From assembly GCA_950022655.1 (NCBI GenBank), contig OX465580.1, positions 100,148,797 to 100,212,796 on the forward strand: 64,000 nt of DNA. The letters run 5' to 3'. The position numbers and the translations under genes were made by a program. Of the stretch, positions 1 through 12,559 are shown piece after piece; position 1 is the first letter of the stretch; each line of letters starts with the position of its first letter. This stretch comes from Alentia gelatinosa (Eukaryota; Annelida; Polychaeta; Phyllodocida; Polynoidae). Under the pieces are notes generated by a model. It did no database searches, was not told where the DNA came from, and was given only the letters and a program-made list of their open reading frames with translations.

Positions 1-3000
1 CGTATACCAGTTCTGGTAAATATGATGGGTAATGCCAGAAGCAGAGTCAGCGTGGCAGGTTTAGGGCTGCTGTAGATGGATAAGGGAACGCGCAGCGATT
101 CATAATACATTGCGACGCCGCTCTGATGAAAGCCCCGTCCAAGAAGAGCCTACGTAAAGTTGATGGAAGGGCGTCGGGGAGTGTCCGTGATGATAACAGC
201 CAGCGCTGGGTTACATACACCGCCAGGCCGGTTACGCATGAAATAATGATTAACGCGATAGTAGATGAGACCTTGAGTGGCACCTAACTGTCTTTCTTTT
301 TAATTTTAGATGGTGCTTTATTGCTAGTACCGCCGTGTCATTATGTATTATTAATCAGGATATCACTTAGGATTACTTCGTTATTGAGATCCTATTATTG
401 TACCTCTATGTGGTGCTCAGAGATTAAGGCATAAGGTAATGAAGGCAGTAGCGTTGCTACATCGGATAAAGAACGGTCGATGGTACCTCACTTATCGTAG
501 CCATTTGTATTGCTTCTGCTGTGGTACCGAATGGTACACAGTCAGGAAAACCGCAGTCACAGGTACGATTTCAACTACACATCTTGCCCTTCAATACTAC
601 TTTTGTGTGACATCTGTCTTAACAGCCTTTTCCAATAATAAATAACGGTTGGTCATGTAGGCAGTGGTTACGACTGTGTTTCAGTGATATCATTCCAGCG
701 ATATATCCATTTTTATTTCGAGTAAATACGAATCAGGCCGGGCGGTCTTCATATGATACTGACTTGGTATGTGTAAAATGCCAGGCTTGGCAAGAGATGG
801 GAAATGGGATGAGATGAAAGGTACCATGGCGATGATACAGGTAATACGGTCTTAGATTTTATACTGAACCATTATTCAACCTAGTTATAGGAGAGGATTT
901 ATGATGTATAAGTTTAGGAAGGTATACATTCAACTCTTTGATTTCGTAAATGGTCTACGGTTGACGTAAATATGTACTTCTGAATCTATAGGCGCTATCA
1001 TTCAAATGCAATTAAGCAATACGGATGCTTCTGCAAGAGTACGAGACTTTATTCAGAAATAAAAACGCAACTGCGAATCGGGCAAATAGGATAAAGGGTA
1101 AGTATTAAAGTAAATAAAGTAGATGTTCTGCTACCTCTGTTGTTTATTTTCATATATTCTAGGCTGTCTGCAATTAAATAAAAAGCCTCTGCAAGTCTTT
1201 GTTAATTCTCCTTTGTGAGGTGATCGCTTCATCTGGCAACCGCCAAATTAAAAAAAACACATATCAACCGAAAATGCGCCGAAATAATCGATTTTTAACT
1301 TTTCCCTTTTAACCCAAATTCATTTTGAGAGAAGTTTTTAACTGTTATTGGGAATTTTAATCAAGTGTTTTAAGCTACTTAGTTTCCTCGTTTTGATTGG
1401 CACGTTGTGGATGGGCTTCAAATAGAGCTGCATCGGGTATCCCGGGTCGAGGCAAAAGTCAAGGTTACGATCCTCGTGACCCTCGAAGGTCGATAAATTG
1501 CGTTAATATGCTCATCGGGTGAATAATCCCTAATCACTTAATAAAACCGACAGTGTTAAGGAACGCTATTCGTAACCGAGACCAAGAACAGGTTAGGAAA
1601 AAGTCTATCTGCATGGTTAAAATTGGAAACGGCTTAATTAATCCTACTTCTCTGCCGCTTATAGAAATAAATGAATGACAGAACTAAAGAGAACCGCCAC
1701 ATGTACAATGTCTGTATATAAATTTCTGTATATAGGATGGTTAGTTATCTGAATACATTAATGCAGTGTTTAAGTTACGAATGAAATAAAACTTCGGGAT
1801 TGCTATATCCTATTACATTGATTTAAAAAAAGTGCCGTTTATTAGAACAAAACTGTTAGGAAATACATATCATTGCATTGAAGCATTACGACATCTTGAC
1901 TTAAACCTTCCGTTTTGAACCATACATGTGTGAGTCTGTTTCATTGAGTATAATTTGGTACTAATAATAATGACAGTACATGTATGCTGGCAGACAAACG
2001 TTTTGTCGTTGTCTATTGCCATAACCTGAATACACTTCGAGAAGAGAAGTGGTTGATTACTGGCCCAGACGATGGACTGTGTGTGGGTTTATGAAGTGTG
2101 GTTCTAATTCTACATAGTTTCCAATTAGCTGCCCATTGTATTCTTTTATTTTCATTTATTGCCATTTTTGATAATGTCACGATGAAACCATATGCTCGCA
2201 ATTGACATATCTCCTTAAGATTTTTGAAAACAGGATAAAATCATGATAGATCTATTTTCACATATATACATGGTAAGCATTGTCTAAACTACATAGCCAT
2301 TGGCAGGCCTGTAGTTAGCTGTACACGAGGACACCATTTGTAGAGGTCCAGTCCTGCACACTGGGAGGCTAGGGCTGGGTCATGTGATATAATATATGGT
2401 TGTAAACCCCCTACATCAAAGAGCATGCCATCCGTGACGGCACTCGAGGGAATTCTAATGCTTAACACGGTACGATAGTTTCTTATGGCACCAGCTATAG
2501 CATTACATCGTATTACCTGCACTGATAAAGAGGTTGAAATCACCTTTTGCAAAAGGAACAGCTTGTCTTTTATCTGTGATGTGATAATAGCATACTTTAG
2601 TGCTCCCTGCTTGGTTATGATATAGGAAAGGTTCCTACACATATTAGGTTTCACCTTTACAGCGTCGTATCAATAATGTTCACCAGCTTTTCATCTTACA
2701 ATTTGCTCTAAACTTGATTTCTTTTGCTATCTTTGATTGTGTATGATGTTAAATAAATATAACGATTTTGCAAGCACATGGACACCTCCTTATTTGACAG
2801 CATCAAATATATAGGAACAAAGGCTTTGCTGATTCCCACATCTCCAAAGCCTAGAACGTATCAAATACAAGCCCCTGGAGATGAAAGGAAAAAAAACAGT
2901 GTATGTCAGATAACATTATCCAGACTTTCTGCTCAAAATTACCTTTTTGTTAGTGTTATGCTTTCGGATTCAGTAATGTGATTCTCCTTGTCAACAAAAC

Positions 3001-3148
3001 CTGTAGCTAACCTTTTAGGAAGATCGTTGTACACAGCTTGTGAGCGACCTATTTGTGCCTACCTTCAGTAAAATTCGTAACCAGATGCGCCTTGATGTGA
3101 TAAGTAATGGGAAATTAAGACATCAGCCGCGCGCGGGAAAAACACCCG
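1..3148. other. No gene recognised; unique AT-leaning DNA
   Basis: I see no coding pattern, RNA gene or repeat with a second copy here. Open frames are short (at most 121 codons, 2289-2654 minus), low in complexity and without a recognisable domain. Nothing else stands out. Confidence 0.5.
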
Positions 3149-3635
3149 ATGTCTTGTTACAATCAAGAGGCTGATAGCGAAAGTGAAGCACAGTACTTAT
3201 ATATACCCCTTAAAAGGGAAAAGATCAAGCAAGAGATGAAGAAGAAGCCTAATTCGGCGATGTTCCGTACTTCTATAGAAGGCGGAACGGAAATCTAGGG
3301 CCTCCAGCCAAGGGGGACACTTCGTATTCTCTGATGGGTTCATAGCTGCATCTCATTCAATGAGAAAGCAATATGGATTACTGACCTCTGACCTATATGA
3401 CTACACGGCCTTTGAACCCTACCAGGGTTCTCTGAGTAGTGACGGCGAAGTATTCGAGGTGCAATGTTTAGGCTGTAAACGAATCAATGTCCGAAGCCAA
3501 AATTGGATTTGCGTGGCACAGAATTATCTGTTGTTAGAGAAAACAAGTAATGTGGAAAGGCTGAAATCCCACATCTGTGCTAGCCATGTTTTTTTTATTC
3601 TGGAGACGATTAATACATATGATAGTCAAGATTAA
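3149..3635 (+). pseudogene. Weak candidate coding fragment, unidentified
   Basis: Two adjacent open stretches lie on the plus strand. The first runs from an ATG at 3149 to a stop at 3296-3298 (49 codons) and is rich in Lys and Glu, with KREKIKQEMKKK in its middle. The second is open from 3279 to a stop at 3633-3635 (118 codons) in another frame; its first Met is at 3360. Near its end it has a CxxC pair (CLGC) and, about 35 residues later, a HxxxxH (LKSHICASH). That spacing resembles a BED or C2H2-type zinc-binding unit such as those of hAT transposases, but one CxxC plus one HxxxxH can arise by chance. The two frames overlap, so they could be one frameshifted gene remnant, two exons or nothing. 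I do not recognise a protein family and no second copy lies in the window. Confidence 0.2.
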
Positions 3636-3810
3636 ACGTGGAACCCTGTTTGCCAGGTATGCAGTCTGCCATAATGTATTTCTTGAAATTTCGTTCCCGA
3701 TTCACCTTATCTTGCATACCCAAAAAGATGGACGACTTATTGAGAATTCTAACAACACTGAGCTGCGATAGTATGCTCTCATGGCTAGTTACGATTATTC
3801 CTGCCAGAAT

Positions 3811-4087
3811 ACGGCCTGCATATATCAGTAGAAATTTAGAGCTACCGATATGGCACCGATACAAAAAGCAAATATCGGAGACATATCAGGAAGGTGCAAA
3901 ATCGTAGACATATGTCTAGACATGCCAATCCACCATGCATTGTATGGGGTTTTATCGGTGTCTAATCGCAGAAACGTGGTCAACTATCCCGATATTAGGG
4001 GACCTTCCGACGCGATTTTGATTTTTTATCGGAAGGTGCATTGTAGACCATATCGGAGACATATCGTGGTAGGTGGACGCCGGGCCT
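3811..4087 (+). mobile_element. Family A palindromic MITE, copy A1
   Basis: About 277 bp, matching the copies at 19286 and 23377 along its length. The right terminal repeat is well preserved (GTAGGTGGACGCCGGGCC); the left end has decayed. The interior has the family hallmarks: repeated TATCGG and GGCACCGATA words in both orientations, and a central GTCTAGACATGCCAATCC stretch. It has no coding capacity. The palindromic structure and terminal inverted repeats indicate a non-autonomous DNA transposon. Orientation is arbitrary because the element is nearly symmetrical. Confidence 0.75.
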
Positions 4088-4245
4088 AATCTAAAAAATG
4101 TCCACTACTATACAGAAGAACTGATAGCTGTGGTCCACAGTCCTTTAATAGAATATAGAAAGTACTTTTTTGTGTAGCTATATAAGTTGTATTTATGAAT
4201 GATTTATACATCATATTTTACGATTGAAAGTACCCAAAATATATT

Positions 4246-4354
4246 TCATCCATGTACCTCTCTCTGTGTTGAGAGGGGCTTACATATAGATTTGCATCGG
4301 TGTGCTCCACATGGAAGAACTGTTTTTGTAAACAGATTGTGCAAATAAACATCA

Positions 4355-4385
<31 letters not shown>

Positions 4386-4705
4386 AGATAATGCTGCCGA
4401 TGCAAGCCAATACACCATGAACATGATCAATTGCATTGAGAAGGTCTATAATGCACACTGAAGCAGAGCTTAAATCGGTGTGCATTGTAGAGCTCATCAT
4501 AAGGTGCGTCGGTGTGTACCTATAGCCTTGTGGGTCCCCCCCTTAAGGCCCTGTACCGACCAATGGTTATGCAGAATTTATACATTCCAATTCACATTAA
4601 TGTGCACCTGATGCAGGAGAATCTGTGTCAGAGGAGGCATCGAAAGGACACCAGTTTCTGCATCGGCGTGCATCGTAGTGCATCAAAACGGGTTTAGAGC
4701 GGATA
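4246..4705. repeat. Diverged hairpin-rich repeat distantly related to family A
   Basis: The word GCATCGGTGTGCAT and its variants recur in both orientations (near 4293, 4390, 4475, 4505 and 4662). This gives a palindromic character like that of family A. A shared word, CATGGTGTATTGGCTTG, appears in reverse at about 4404-4420 and also in family A copy A3 near 23529. A TTAAGGCCCTG at 4543 resembles the start of TA-flanked terminal repeats elsewhere in the window. Boundaries are uncertain. A short (AT)n run lies at 4365-4385. Confidence 0.4.
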
Positions 4706-5357
4706 ATGGTGACTCCATAATCAGCACTCCAACGCAATTATCAGGCATCAATATTTGTATCAAGTTAGATTATGAACAGTAATTGAACTTGAACTGTTAA
4801 GTCGGGAAGATCTACGTTGCACACCAATGCAGAGCTTGCGTCGTGGACACGCTTCAGTACCTGTACCTCTCCACCAACCACACACCCCCGAGTCAGGACT
4901 CCTGGCCCACTCATACTGCAACATCTTATTTTATCGGGAGAAGAAGTGAAAGAGGAAGGCGGAAGTCCATTTGAGCATGACCGGTTAACAGAGCACCCTG
5001 GTGTTTCATTTCTGTTATCCACCAAGCGGTTATAGTCCTAGATTGGCCACCACTTCTGTCTCCACCTTTTTCTGACTAAGAGATTGGTCGGGTTAAATCC
5101 CACACAGTAATTGTGGTGTGCACCTCAAACCAAGTAGTTTTGTTCTATGGAGGCGCTGAAAAAGGAAATACTTGGCAAGAAATATTCATAGCAGACAAAT
5201 TGATAATGAAACCTTGCTTTATGTTCCTTGTACCTTTCCAAAAGAAATACACACAAGATGAAAATAGAATATTGGTTTTGAGGTTATGAAGCAACACCTT
5301 CCAAGCAGTATGAAAGATCTGGTAAGAGAGTAACAAACAGTTCCCGGTGCTGGGTTA

Positions 5358-5756
5358 AGGCGTTGGGTTAAACCATGACAAGGCTACAACAAGTGCTGAC
5401 AAGAAAGTTCCAATCAGTGCTTGTCGCAGCCTTGTCATAAGAAGGGGGGCTTTACGACAGCATGTCGGGAAGTGCACGCTCCAGCAAAATTTCATATCGT
5501 TGACCCCTGCAACACGCTCCAGACATACCATGAAACTCCTCGACAAGGGTCTAGTCGTGGGAAAAATCGAACATGCTCGATGTTGTTGTAGCCTTGGTAG
5601 AAGGCTCCCAACAAGCTTCAAATCGTGGCCTTGTCATAGATTTTTGTCTGGAACTGGGGTCCACCAACCCCGACAAGGCCTCCACTTGTAGGCCAATTGT
5701 GGACCTTGTCGGGAAGCCATTGTTGTAGCCTTGTCGTGGTTGGTCGACGCCTGCAT
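5358..5756. mobile_element. TA-flanked palindromic MITE, family H
   Basis: A 399-bp element with terminal inverted repeats of about 34 bp. The left end starts AGGCGTTGGG; the reverse complement of the right end starts with a few extra bases and then GGCGTCGACC. Both run into ACGACAAGGCTACAACAA or a one-base variant of it. A TA dinucleotide flanks each side (5356-5357, 5757-5758), consistent with a TA target duplication. CTTGTCG words recur inside in both orientations. No coding capacity. The TA flank and the AGGC start are shared with families A, F and G, which suggests one transposase source. Confidence 0.7.
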
Positions 5757-5850
5757 TAAAGGTGGCGACGGATTTAACCAGACCAAAGCTAACGTAGTGT
5801 AGCTCTGTCGGCCAATGTATCACAATCCACGTATCAGAAGCCCAGGGGGT

Positions 5851-5865
5851 CCCCCCCCCCCCCCC
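5851..5865 (+). repeat. Poly-C run
   Basis: Fifteen consecutive C. Four other C runs of 13 or more lie in the window, all on this strand. Such runs are error-prone in sequencing, so the exact length is doubtful. Confidence 0.9.
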
Positions 5866-5869
5866 GTTA

Positions 5870-6505
5870 AGCAGGGTTTGGCAGATACGGCTACTAGTAT
5901 CAATTTATTGGGTTAACAGAGGTTCTGCATTGCTCTTGGTTCATATGAGCATGAAACCTTTATAGTTGCATTACCGTATGATAAATGTCTATCAAAAGTA
6001 AAAGATTCCTTATCATATTTATGGGGGATATAGAACATAGCTTGCGCTGATAATAGTGTCTACAGGCTCGCATCTAGTATATTGTTATTTCCTGACTCAC
6101 ACTATTCAAATATATGCCCGTACATCTAAATAACCTATGTATCGATTTGTATTAAAAGAAATATGCAGTTAAAGTTCACTGCAAACCAGTCTAATGAGTG
6201 ATGGCGAAGAAGATTAAGCCTCTTATGTACCTCTCTGGGCTATAGAACGTCTCACCAGAAGGTGTCTAACTCCCCCTTCACGGGAGAGATCTTCTGCATA
6301 ATTTATGACATTATAAAAGGGAGTCATCTATGTATCTCTCTTCAAGGAAACTATGTGATCGCCTGCCGAACGCCCGTTGGTCCCGCCTGGTGGAGCGATT
6401 AAGGATGAAATTAACTCTGGCGTCACAACACACTCTGACTGATTGACTTCCTTTGTTCAGGCACCGATAAACCTATATTAAACCTAAGGCTGGCTTCCTT
6501 CTCTT
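5870..6505. other. No gene recognised
   Basis: Nothing supportable was seen: no open frame, no repeat partner in the window and no motif cluster. Confidence 0.4.
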
Positions 6506-6559
6506 TTTTAGAAGGGATACTGATCTCGATGGGCATTTCTCGTCTCTGATTCCTTATCA

Positions 6560-7330
6560 TCCGCGCTAGAAGTGAAGTAGTAAAAGGGAATTAATTCTTC
6601 ATCGTGCTTTAATAAATGAGGAAAAAACAGCAAATAAAAGAAACAGGAAGAAAACAAGAGCAATGGTGAAAAAAAAAGTAATAGGCCTGCGGAGTAAAGT
6701 ACCACAGACGAGAGAATGAGAATTCGGAATTTCAATTCCCTTAAAATAGTGGCGTCCTACATTCATGGAATTCAGAAAGAAATGAAACTCTTGAATATTG
6801 AAGACGATATGAATTTCCTCAGAAGAGACAGGCGCGAGAGGAGATAGTGCACTGAGGTAACTGTACCCTGCCGGGCGTGTCCTCTGTACGTTTCCCTTGC
6901 CAACTTCTACTTCTTAAAGACACATCTGACGGTGGAGGTTGAGATCGCACGAGTTGGAAAGGGGAGAGAATTCCGGAATCGGAATAAAGCTAGAAAAAGG
7001 GTTAATACATAAGGAAGTGAGGGTAAAAAGAGAGAAGAGTTCAAAATAAGGTAGCGTGATAGCAATGGCGAGAAAAAGTTAAAAAGATAGAATCCATGTA
7101 AGGATTGGATAGAGAGAGTGACAACATGATGACTATCAGCAGCCGAGCAAGCATCGAGTTAGAGAGGCACAGAGACATAAAGGGTGAGACAGAGAATTAC
7201 TGGAAAAGAGCATGACTCTATAGAAAGAAGTAGGTAAGAATAAGATGAATTAATTGAGATGGGAATCAATTGAAAGAAGGAAAGTGATTTCTATAAAAGA
7301 GGCAGAAGAGCGAACGGTGTGAAGGTGGAG
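6560..7330 (+). repeat. Purine-rich tract region
   Basis: The plus strand is strongly enriched in A and G over about 770 bp, with many AAAG, GAGA and GGGA words and few long pyrimidine runs. It does not align with a simple unit. Similar blocks occur at 49497-50110 and 55180-55440 on the same strand. The 6508-6735 minus frame (Phe/Leu/Ser-rich) is a by-product of this composition. Confidence 0.5.
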
Positions 7331-7521
7331 AGAGTGGTGACCTTGAGGGTGTCTGGGTTGTTCAAACACAGGCGCCTACGAATTCTGCAGCACGGCAAAC
7401 AAGGACCACCAGCTGCCACCACCTGCAGCCTCAACCTGCAAGATGTTGGTGAACGCATAGCGAGCAGCTCATACTCAAATCGGACCCAGTCTGTTTGGAG
7501 AGAGGCTTTAAGTGTAGCTTC

Positions 7522-7601
7522 AGGTCAGGATCCATTCGGGTCAGGAGCAGGTCAACTAAATGGTTAAGATGCGGGTCTGTGAGTAGGTCAGGAGCAGGTC
7601 A
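7522..7601 (+). promoter_or_regulatory. Two DR5 nuclear-receptor-type half-site pairs
   Basis: GGGTCA (7538-7543) and AGGTCA (7549-7554) are separated by five bases. A second pair, AGGTCA (7585-7590) and AGGTCA (7596-7601), has exactly the same GGAGC spacer. A lone AGGTCA lies at 7522-7527. Direct AGGTCA repeats with a 5-bp spacer are the classical retinoic-acid-receptor/RXR element. The identical spacers show that the pairs arose by local duplication, so they may be only a degenerate tandem repeat. AGGTCT words continue to about 8260. Confidence 0.4.
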
Positions 7602-8546
7602 AGGAGCAGTTTACGGCTGATGAGCTGGAAAATAGCGAAGAGTGTCCCATTGTCTACTAATGGGAAATACACGGAAACCTTCTATCAGGTACAGAGGGCG
7701 GTAAGTAAGCTAGCTACGTCGTGAAAGTAGCTTTGAAAAGGAAGCGAACAAGTTTGGAAGTCGGTACAAAGTAAAGCTTCCGTTACGAGACTGGCCACGG
7801 AATCTGCCAGATGCTCGACTAAGACTAGGTTAGTGAGAGAGTCATGTGATGGTGAGAAGGCTGAAGGAGCTGTCTGAAATAACACTGGGAAATAGGTTTG
7901 TTAAAGGTATCACAGGGCCAGATAGCTTAGCAAGTGTATTTCTTTCTCAATTAACCTCTATAGATGAAGTAGAATATTTCTGGACTTCTGCCATCCCAAA
8001 ACCATAGCACAATGACACGGCAAAACAAGAAACCTTAAACGAGGACTACCTGAGGCAGCATGGGGCAAGACATAAAGGTCACATAGAAATACATGCATAT
8101 CTGGAATCTAATCTGGGAAGTAATAAGGAAAGATGCCATGGACCAGGATGGTGTCCGAATCTGACATTAGGTGTGAATGCAGGTCTGTAGTCATACAGCG
8201 GAGCAGGTCTGGAAATAGGTCTGTTGGTAGACCAAGGAGTAGTCCAGGTATAGGGTCTGCGGCAGACTGGAAATGATCACGATGTGGAGCTGCTCAGAGA
8301 AAGCTCGTCTAACAGCTCGTGCCACTGAGCGGCGTGAACGAGGAACGCTAAAGGGAGGAGGTGGCACGAACGGGGGCGATGATTAGCCTTCCTCTGTAGC
8401 CAGGTCATATAGACCTTTGTTAGCTTTTTTCTGGATGGGTAAGATTGGAACGCGGGAGATTTGGTTTTTGGACGGCTGTGGGGGTTGCTTCGAGCGTGAA
8501 GTGTCTGTTTATTTGCATGTGTGAGTGTCTGTATCTGTGTGTTGCC
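7602..8546. other. No gene recognised; AGGTC-word rich
   Basis: Apart from scattered AGGTC words (for example 8179-8250), nothing supportable was seen. Confidence 0.4.
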
Positions 8547-8758
8547 GGGGACACACCGTGCAAGTCAAGGCAGCGATCTCCGGAATTGCCAGACCAAAAT
8601 GGCATGTATGCAAGATACCATTTCATAGTGATATGTCCCACCGATGATTAAACGTATCAGAAGCAATAATCAGGTGAAATGTGAAATCATAGCTCACATA
8701 CATGTCACTTTGTGTTGGCGATTCCGGAAATCGCTGCGTTTCCCGCTGGGTGTGCCCC
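8547..8758. mobile_element. Palindromic hairpin repeat, family E
   Basis: Inverted arms at about 8547-8600 and 8705-8758 share the core GCAGCGATNTCCGGAAT and end in GGGGNCACACC / GGTGTGCCCC. The 212-bp unit is non-coding and looks like a small MITE or foldback element. No clear target duplication was found, and there is no second copy in the window. Confidence 0.6.
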
Positions 8759-9016
8759 AGGCATAAAGAGAAAAACATATGCAGAATAGTACAGTGAAAC
8801 TTACATTATACTTTTGATTACTTACGTAATAATCTTAATTTTCTCACTCCTCAGTATACTGCCCTATTTGTCTATCGGCAAATAGAAGTTCCAGGTCATA
8901 GAAACTACTTGTTGCATCAAGTCATTAAGGGTAAGAAAAAAAAAGATGCAGAATATCCCAGTGTAAATGAAACCGTTTAACAGAGTATTAAGCAGTCGGT
9001 CTAAGCTGGCGGTTGG

Positions 9017-9137
<121 letters not shown>

Positions 9138-9239
9138 GGAAGGGGTATAGCCCCTTATATATACCACATCGGATCGCAGTCCACGCTGCTCCAAAAGTCT
9201 CACCCAGACCTTGATATTTATTCCACAAGGGCCGCGGAG

Positions 9240-10780
9240 TGATACATCAGCAGGACTGAGCTGCTCTTCGTCCCATGTTTGCGGAGTGAAGTGGGTGTAA
9301 AGGATGTGTGAAGCAGCTGTGGGTGAGAGTTGGCGAGGCGGGTTGGTTAGCTGTTGACCGGTGGCCCCTATGTCACCCTACGATGACACCCAGATTCTAT
9401 TGCATACAGGCCAACAGCCTCACACATTTTGCCCATTTCTTTTTAGTGGAATTAGTGTTGTTATTGGTATCGTTTTTGGGAATAGTTCATATTTTGGAGG
9501 TAAGGCCTATTCTGGTCACTGGCAATTCCCCATGGTTATCCTTTTGTCATGTATTGTTGTGTACACCCATTGTATATGGCCACTGGTTGGCATAAATATC
9601 TGATCACCCAAAGGCACGTAACGCTAGCAATCCATGATAGGTAGTCCTGCCCTGGTAACCACATTCATATTTACAGCTAACTTTATGTCGTGTTGATAAA
9701 TGGTTTGTATCTTTGGAGCAGGCATAGGCTGATTTTACAACTTGGAGTCAGTTGACAAAACGTGGTTGGCTATATAGCTAGTACCGCCGACGTTAGTATT
9801 AACACCGTTAATATGGTTAATATAATAGCCAAATTTAGCAATTGAATCGTCCAACTAAAATGCCTAACAAGGTTAATACAGACACGCGCAGGTCCACGAA
9901 ATCATCTTTTTATGGGTCGCAACGTAAAAGCCGAAAAAACGTTTGCACGTAGTGACACTGCCAATCACTGTTCATCGATATATTGGGTATTGTTAATACC
10001 ACAGGCACAATTTCTTTTTGTGTGAGTGTTTTGATGCTGGCCTTTCTGTCAGTCTACATTGCAATATCCATGGCTGTCGCCCCACGATGGATAATGTGTC
10101 ATATATGGTTCCTTAATAACAGATGATGTGAAATCCTGATAGAGGATCTGCATGGGCGTCTCTTGGAAATCTGATATATATATGCGGTATCTGATATATG
10201 TGCGGTATCTTTCCAATCAATTATTAGAAACTCCGTTCCTTGCCCATTTTAGTGAAGCAGGCAGGTTTATCCCTAGCATTTTCAAATCATAACCTCAGAA
10301 ATAATCACCACCGCGTTAATGACACGATTAATCATTTACTGTCCAGAAGTTAATGTTGATGTATTACTCTATACAAAAGTAATATGATGGATCACTCTGT
10401 AACACCACCGTCATGCAGACACTGATCTATCAGACTGTACACCAATACAATGTAGGCCCTATGTGTATATAGAATAGAAATAAGAGTAGCGTCTATATTA
10501 TTATATGCTTTGAGGCATTTGAGGTTGCTGTCATAGTTTCGTGCATGAATACACGATAGGATTAATAAAACATCATGTAAGGATGTGTTTTATATGCCTG
10601 TGTGTGTGTTCGGTGCGGCCGTCACAGTGCTGCGTATTGGAAATGCGAGTAGGCGAAGGAAGATGTAGGCGGCTTAGGTTCCTATACAATAAACGGGAAT
10701 AGGGATTTGAAGGCTGCTAATCCCATGCCTGCTTTGAGCTTTTCTACAACAATGATATGTGTGCATATTCCCGCCTAAAC
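9240..10780. other. No gene recognised; one short tandem repeat
   Basis: Unique-looking sequence. The only repeat seen is a two-copy tandem of about 20 and 18 bp with core ATCTGATATAT and end GCGGT at 10169-10206. Confidence 0.45.
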
Positions 10781-10789
10781 CCATCAGCT

Positions 10790-11290
10790 CTCGCCCGCTG
10801 AACCCCACTACACTCTCCTGCCACACACAGCAGCGCCAATCGCCCGCATGCATAATTCCAGAGGCATAAAGCACAGGGCCCGGGGAGGTAGTGGGTGGGG
10901 GATCGTGTGGGGGTGGCCGGGCCACTTACTCACAGTCTCAAATGAACAGCTATTGACGGCCTTGAGTAAAGACAGATCAGACTCCATCCTTCCCGGCCGT
11001 CCGTCAACGGGCATGTAGACCCGCCCTCCGCCGTCGCCCCACATAGCAATGACCGCCCCTCGCCCGCTCGCCGCCCGACACAACCACATCCCGCCTCCTA
11101 CACCACAGCCCCACAACACCCGCCGTTCGTCGAGCGCCGCAGCGAATACCCCAGCTTTGATCTAGGTGGCGCTAGCGTCGATTAGCATTCCTCGGGCATG
11201 CGCTCAGCCTCAGCTCAACATCAACGTCCGGTGACGTTGGTGGGGGCCGCGGCGGTGGCCGTGTGAGGGAGGGGCGGGCTCCTGGTTGTG
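10790..11290. promoter_or_regulatory. CpG-rich island, possible promoter or first exon
   Basis: About 500 bp is markedly richer in G+C and in CpG than its surroundings, with runs of CGCCC, CCGCC and GCCGCGGCGG, densest at 10990-11280. Frames across it are low in complexity and I recognise no protein. Open CpG-rich DNA in an AT-richer matrix often marks a promoter or enhancer. There is no consensus TATA box or clear splice structure, so the direction of any transcript is unknown. Confidence 0.35.
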
Positions 11291-11299
11291 GTCGGTAAT

Positions 11300-12540
11300 C
11301 AGGTTTTCTCCTGTGGAATCCGGTGCGCTCCACCGTCTATTAACCCTTTGTCGCTCGTTCAGCAGGCATTAGCGTCAGACGGCGTGCAGGGGTCGGCGCC
11401 AGTTAGCGTCCGAGGATCGTGCTGGAAAGCAGAACGTAATGCTATGGCGTTCGACCTATGTCACTGCAAAAACTTCGTTCTACCGATGTCACCACCGAAA
11501 ACGTCTGTCTACATATTTATGTCAGTTTATATATTAGACTTGCTCATGTTTTTTTCATTATGAATATTCATTAAATGATTCAACAAAAGTAGAATAAACC
11601 TTTCCCTGACTGGCCTCGGAATCTCACGGCAAGGAGAGGTGGAGTAGGTGGCGGGGTCTAGGGACTGAAGCCAGTCTATCTATGTATATTACTGCAGACG
11701 AGGTCCGCCCACGTCACCGCAGCAAATGTCGGTATAGTGACTTTACTGCAGGACATCGGACTACCTACGTCAGGTGAGATAGGAAGACCGACCTTGTCTG
11801 AAGTGCTCCAGACAACGTCGGTCTCCTTAACTCACTGCTCTAGGGTCTAATGAATCCAGTTGTTTAAATGTGCCGAAATAGCTGGCAGTCTATTCCGTGA
11901 TTCATTGCACTATGTCATGAGCCGATATGCAGTTTGGTCAAGTTGGCTCACCACAGCTTTTCGGCAGCGCATGTTATCTGCCACAGACGATACCATTAGA
12001 CACTGCTCGTTTTGTAGGCAGTATTGTCTGGCACCCAAGGGACATAATGAAATGGAGTAAATGTCTAGAAAAGACTGGTGGATAGGGCTCTCGGTAATAA
12101 TCATTTACAGCTGGAGATTAATGGTGATATCAAAGTCCAATGACACAACATAAGATACACACATTTGATAGATAAGCTTCAATTTGCCATGGATTTACCT
12201 AAATATAGGTGAATTATACCAATGGGCTGTGTACTAAAGTTCCGTTATGTTGCTGGAGCTGGCGGAAATATTGACGTTCTGAATACTCTGAGAATAAGGT
12301 GTTCATGTAGATTATTTGTGAACTGATCTCTCTGGATTATGCATGACATGTGCATGAGGTTTAATTTTATCCATGAGGGGTCGAGTAATGTTTAATTCAG
12401 TGAACTTCCTCATTAGATAGAATTCAAAAATATTCTGAGTGTAGAACTAAATTGACCACCATGTACATTGAGTTCCTTATACTTTGCGGATACCAGAGAC
12501 AACGCTCACACAACGTACTCTGTAAGCGTCCCGCTTAACA
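11300..12540. other. No gene recognised
   Basis: Nothing supportable was seen. The 91-codon frame at 11288-11563 is Ser/Cys-rich without a domain. Confidence 0.4.
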
Positions 12541-12559
12541 GCTCAGGTTGTGGGGACAG

